From assembly GCF_019039105.1 (NCBI RefSeq), contig NZ_JAHPIV010000017.1:1-64000 (forward strand): 64,000 bases of DNA, read 5' to 3'. Source of the DNA: Desertibacillus haloalkaliphilus (lineage in GTDB: Bacteria; Bacillota; Bacilli; Bacillales; KJ1-10-99). The notes under the pieces were generated by a model. The model was given only the letters and a program-made list of their open reading frames with translations. It made no database searches and had not been told where the DNA came from. The translations under genes were made by a program, and so were the position numbers. Shown piece after piece: positions 61,394 to 64,000 of this stretch (positions are counted from its first letter, which is position 1; every line of letters starts with the position of its first letter).

Positions 61394-62158
61394 ATGATAT
61401 TTGTGATAGATGTTGGGAATACGAATATTGTACTTGGTGTGTATGATAACGATGAATTGAAGTATCATTGGCGCATTAATACAAACAGGCAGCAAACAGA
61501 AGATGAGTATGGGATGATTATTAAGGATTTATTTTCACATGTAGATTTAAAAGGGGAGCAAATTGATGGGATTATCATCTCATCAGTTGTACCGCCAATT
61601 ATGTTTGCGCTGGAGTTGATGTGTAAAAAGTATTTTAATGTTGAACCGTTAATCATTGGCCCCGGTATTAAAACAGGTTTGAATATTAAGTATGATAACC
61701 CGAAGGAGGTTGGAGCGGACCGTATTGTTAATGCTGTTTCTGCGATTTACCTTTATGGAAGTCCGCTCATTATTGTCGATTTCGGTACAGCGACTACATA
61801 TTGTTATATAAATGAAGAAAAACAATATATGGGCGGAGCAATCGCGCCAGGGATTTCGATTTCTACTGAGGCGCTTTATAATCAAGCCTCCAAGTTACCA
61901 CGAATTGAAATCGCAAAGCCGACCCAAGTAATCGGAAAAAATACGGTCAATGCGATGCAAGCGGGTATCTTTTATGGATATGTCGGTCAAGTGGATGGGA
62001 TTGTTACTCGTATGAAAGAACAATCACCGACCGAACCGACAGTGATTGCAACGGGGGGATTAGCTCCGTTGATCGCTAAAGAATCGACAACAATTGATAT
62101 TGTAGATCCTTATTTAACACTAAAAGGGTTACAAATGATTTATTTAAAAAATAAGTAA
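61394..62158 (+). CDS. coaX: Type III pantothenate kinase
   Basis: First step of CoA synthesis, feedback-insensitive CoaX type. It is 254 residues of the ASKHA fold: DVGNTN at 6-11 is the phosphate loop, with [14 protein letters not shown] and [10 protein letters not shown] in the active site. GTGGTGATAA lies before the ATG at 61394. hslO follows after 72 bp. Order ftsH-coaX-hslO matches B. subtilis. Confidence 0.96.
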   Translation: MIFVIDVGNTNIVLGVYDNDELKYHWRINTNRQQTEDEYGMIIKDLFSHVDLKGEQIDGIIISSVVPPIMFALELMCKKYFNVEPLIIGPGIKTGLNIKYDNPKEVGADRIVNAVSAIYLYGSPLIIVDFGTATTYCYINEEKQYMGGAIAPGISISTEALYNQASKLPRIEIAKPTQVIGKNTVNAMQAGIFYGYVGQVDGIVTRMKEQSPTEPTVIATGGLAPLIAKESTTIDIVDPYLTLKGLQMIYLKNK

Positions 62159-62230
62159 ACAGTAGATGAGGAAAAATAAATACGAAAAGCAGCTTCCTTG
62201 AACTTGTATATAACGGAAAGGACGAGTGTC

Positions 62231-63106
62231 ATGTCAGATTATTTAGTTAAGGCAACAGCATTTGAAGGGAAAGTAAGAGCGTATGCAACCCAAACAACAG
62301 AGATGGTTGGTGAAGCAGTACGCCGACAAGGTACATGGGCAACGGCGTCTGCGGCATTAGGTCGAGCGATGACAGCGGGTCTGATGATGGGTTCGATGTT
62401 AAAAGGTGATGATAAAATCACGATTAAAATTGAGGGGGATGGTCCGATAGGTGCGATTGTCGTTGACAGTAACGCTAAAGGAGAGACCCGTGGCTATGTT
62501 AAAAATCCGAATGTGCACTTTGATTTGAACGAGCATGGAAAGTTAGATGTTGCACGTGCTGTTGGGACAGAAGGGTTTCTCTCGGTGGTCAAAGACCTTG
62601 GTATGCGTGAGAATTTCACAGGAAGCGTTCCTCTTATTTCCGGGGAATTAGGTGAGGATTTCACTTATTATTTTGTGTCATCTGAGCAAGTCCCATCATC
62701 TGTCGGTGTAGGGGTACTTGTGAACCCTGATGAAACGATCTTAGCTTCTGGTGGTTTTGTTATTCAGATGATGCCAGGTGCCGATGATGCGATTATAGAG
62801 GAGATTGAGAAGCGGCTCTCTCAAATTCCACCAATCTCTAAACTCATCCAGGCAGGGATGCCACCGGAAGAAATGCTCTACGCCTTATTGGGTGATGACA
62901 ATGTAAAAATCTTAGATAAAATGCCGGTTGCGTTTGCTTGTAGCTGTTCAAAAGAGCGAATTGCCAATGCGATTATTGGACTCGGGAAAGATGAAATCAA
63001 AGCAATGATCGAAGAAGATGGTGGTGCGGAAACGACGTGCCATTTCTGTAATGAATCCTATGTATTCTCCAAAGAAGAGCTTGAAGAATTATATCAAGAA
63101 GCATAA
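62231..63106 (+). CDS. hslO: Redox-regulated chaperone Hsp33
   Basis: A holdase chaperone activated by disulfide formation and unfolding under oxidative stress. It is 291 residues, the same as B. subtilis. The zinc-binding redox switch has C237-S-C239 and C270-H-F-C273. The ATG at 62231 gives the usual MSDYLVKA start, with AAAGGA upstream; the longer frame from 62198 is rejected. In B. subtilis yacD stands between hslO and cysK; it is absent here. Confidence 0.96.
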   Translation: MSDYLVKATAFEGKVRAYATQTTEMVGEAVRRQGTWATASAALGRAMTAGLMMGSMLKGDDKITIKIEGDGPIGAIVVDSNAKGETRGYVKNPNVHFDLNEHGKLDVARAVGTEGFLSVVKDLGMRENFTGSVPLISGELGEDFTYYFVSSEQVPSSVGVGVLVNPDETILASGGFVIQMMPGADDAIIEEIEKRLSQIPPISKLIQAGMPPEEMLYALLGDDNVKILDKMPVAFACSCSKERIANAIIGLGKDEIKAMIEEDGGAETTCHFCNESYVFSKEELEELYQEA

Positions 63107-63142
63107 TAACTGTTGAATTTTCTAAAACTTGACAGAAAAGAA

Positions 63143-63171
63143 TTGACTTATCAGAAAACGTCTGCTACGAT
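63143..63171 (+). promoter_or_regulatory. Putative promoter of cysK
   Basis: TTGACT (63143-63148), 17 bp, TACGAT (63166-63171), 48 bp before cysK. A second TTGACA lies at 63129-63134. A CymR operator is expected near here from B. subtilis but I cannot identify it. Confidence 0.5.
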
Positions 63172-63219
63172 AAAGTTAATAAATCATATAAAAATACTCG
63201 GTATTGAGGAGGAACAAAA

Positions 63220-64000
63220 ATGAGAGTCGCAAATTCTATTACAGAGTTAATCGGACAAACCCCTTTAGTAAAATTGAACCGTTTAGTTGAAGATGATTAT
63301 GCAGATGTTTATTTGAAGTTAGAATATATGAACCCAGGTAGTAGTGTAAAAGACCGTATCGCACTTGCGATGATTGAAGCGGCAGAAAAAAGTGGGGATT
63401 TAAAAGAAGGAAGCACAATTGTTGAGCCGACAAGTGGAAACACAGGTATCGGTCTTGCGATGGTAGCTGCTGCAAAAGGGTACCGTACCCTTTTAGTTAT
63501 GCCTGAAACGATGAGTTTAGAGCGTAGAAATTTATTACGTGCATATGGTGCTGAGCTTGTACTTACACCAGGTCCAGATGGCATGGGCGGAGCGATCCGT
63601 AAAGCGACTGAACTTGCTAAAGAGAATGGCTATTTTATGCCACAACAATTTGAGAACGAAGCTAACCCTGAGGTTCACCGTGAAACAACTGGAAAAGAGT
63701 TACTAGAGCAGGTTGATGGCCAAATTGATGCATTTGTATCGGGTATCGGTACAGGTGGTACGATCACTGGTGCAGGTGGCTTACTTAAAGAAAACTTCCC
63801 GAACCTAGAGATTATTGCAGTTGAGCCAGCTGACTCTCCGATTTTATCAGGTGGGAAGCCGGGACCACATAAAATCCAAGGAATTGGGGCAGGATTTGTT
63901 CCTTCAATACTAGATACAGATCTATATAAAGAAATTGTTCAAGTAACAACGGACCAGGCGTTCGAATATGCTCGTCGCGCTGCGAGTGAAGAGGGTGTTC
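63220..64000 (+). CDS. cysK: Cysteine synthase, 5' part (runs off the window)
   Basis: O-acetylserine sulfhydrylase, a PLP enzyme making cysteine from O-acetylserine and sulfide. The first 260 codons are present without a stop. PLP lysine K44 is in SSVKDR; the substrate loop [11 protein letters not shown] and the glycine-rich phosphate site [12 protein letters not shown] follow. GAGGAGG lies before the ATG at 63220. About 50 C-terminal residues lie beyond the end of the window. Confidence 0.95.
   Translation, partial: MRVANSITELIGQTPLVKLNRLVEDDYADVYLKLEYMNPGSSVKDRIALAMIEAAEKSGDLKEGSTIVEPTSGNTGIGLAMVAAAKGYRTLLVMPETMSLERRNLLRAYGAELVLTPGPDGMGGAIRKATELAKENGYFMPQQFENEANPEVHRETTGKELLEQVDGQIDAFVSGIGTGGTITGAGGLLKENFPNLEIIAVEPADSPILSGGKPGPHKIQGIGAGFVPSILDTDLYKEIVQVTTDQAFEYARRAASEEGV

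Overview
This 64-kb window is a core chromosomal segment of an endospore-forming Firmicute of the family Bacillaceae. Gene content and order follow the origin-proximal yaaC-to-cysK region of Bacillus subtilis almost gene for gene. Sporulation genes (bofA, gin, abrB, yabG, sspF, spoVG, fin, spoVT, yabP/yabQ, spoIIE), Bacillus-type ribosome-binding sites and low-GC codon use support this. A glycine-betaine-type BCCT carrier and several gaps relative to B. subtilis suggest a salt- or alkali-adapted relative, but the genus cannot be fixed from this sequence.

Layout. 1-9.5 kb: yaaC (reverse), guaB, dacA, pdxST, a T-box-controlled serS, tRNA-Ser(UGA), a predicted 40-residue gene, tadA, a YycC-like gene and the long SRP RNA. 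9.5-13.4 kb: dnaX-ebfC-recR-yaaL-bofA, then gin. 13.4-16.5 kb: an accessory block on the reverse strand (UPF0316 membrane protein and BCCT transporter) and about 600 bp without a gene; it stands where B. subtilis has xpaC-yaaN. 16.5-23.3 kb: yaaO, tmk, darA, holB, ricT, yabA, yabB, yazA, rsmI, partly overlapping. 23.3-28.8 kb: abrB (reverse), a long regulatory gap rich in Spo0A-box sequences, a T-box-controlled metG, tatD and the cell-wall protein gene yabE. 28.8-30.5 kb: an IS605-type element carrying only tnpB with a predicted omega RNA. 30.5-41 kb: rnmV, rsmA, yabG, veg, sspF, ispE, purR, ridA, spoVG, glmU, prs, ctc, pth, fin. 41-51 kb: mfd, spoVT, spoVB-like yabM, yabN, rqcP, yabP, yabQ, divIC, yabR. 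51.5-64 kb: spoIIE, yabS, yabT, a two-gene ThrE-type exporter, tilS, hprT, ftsH, coaX, hslO and the 5' part of cysK.

How the genes work together. Most serve replication and repair (DnaX, HolB, YabA, RecR, EbfC, Mfd), translation and RNA maturation (SerS, MetG, TadA, TilS, RsmA, RsmI, RnmV, Pth, RqcP, SRP RNA), nucleotide, sugar and cofactor supply (GuaB, Tmk, Prs, HprT, PurR, GlmU, IspE, PdxST, CoaX), and the forespore/mother-cell sigma cascade (Gin, Fin, BofA, SpoIIE, SpoVT, YabG, SspF). Promoter-like sequences agree with this: sigma-H before spoVG, sigma-B before ctc, sigma-K before yabG, sigma-G before sspF, a PurBox pair before purR, and a Spo0A-type widely spaced promoter before spoIIE.

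The accessory or unusual parts are the orphan TnpB element, the Spo0A-box cluster between abrB and metG, the predicted sigma-K-type micro-gene near 8 kb, the UPF0316/BCCT block and the ThrE pair. I saw no CRISPR array, prophage, or clearly novel multi-gene system.
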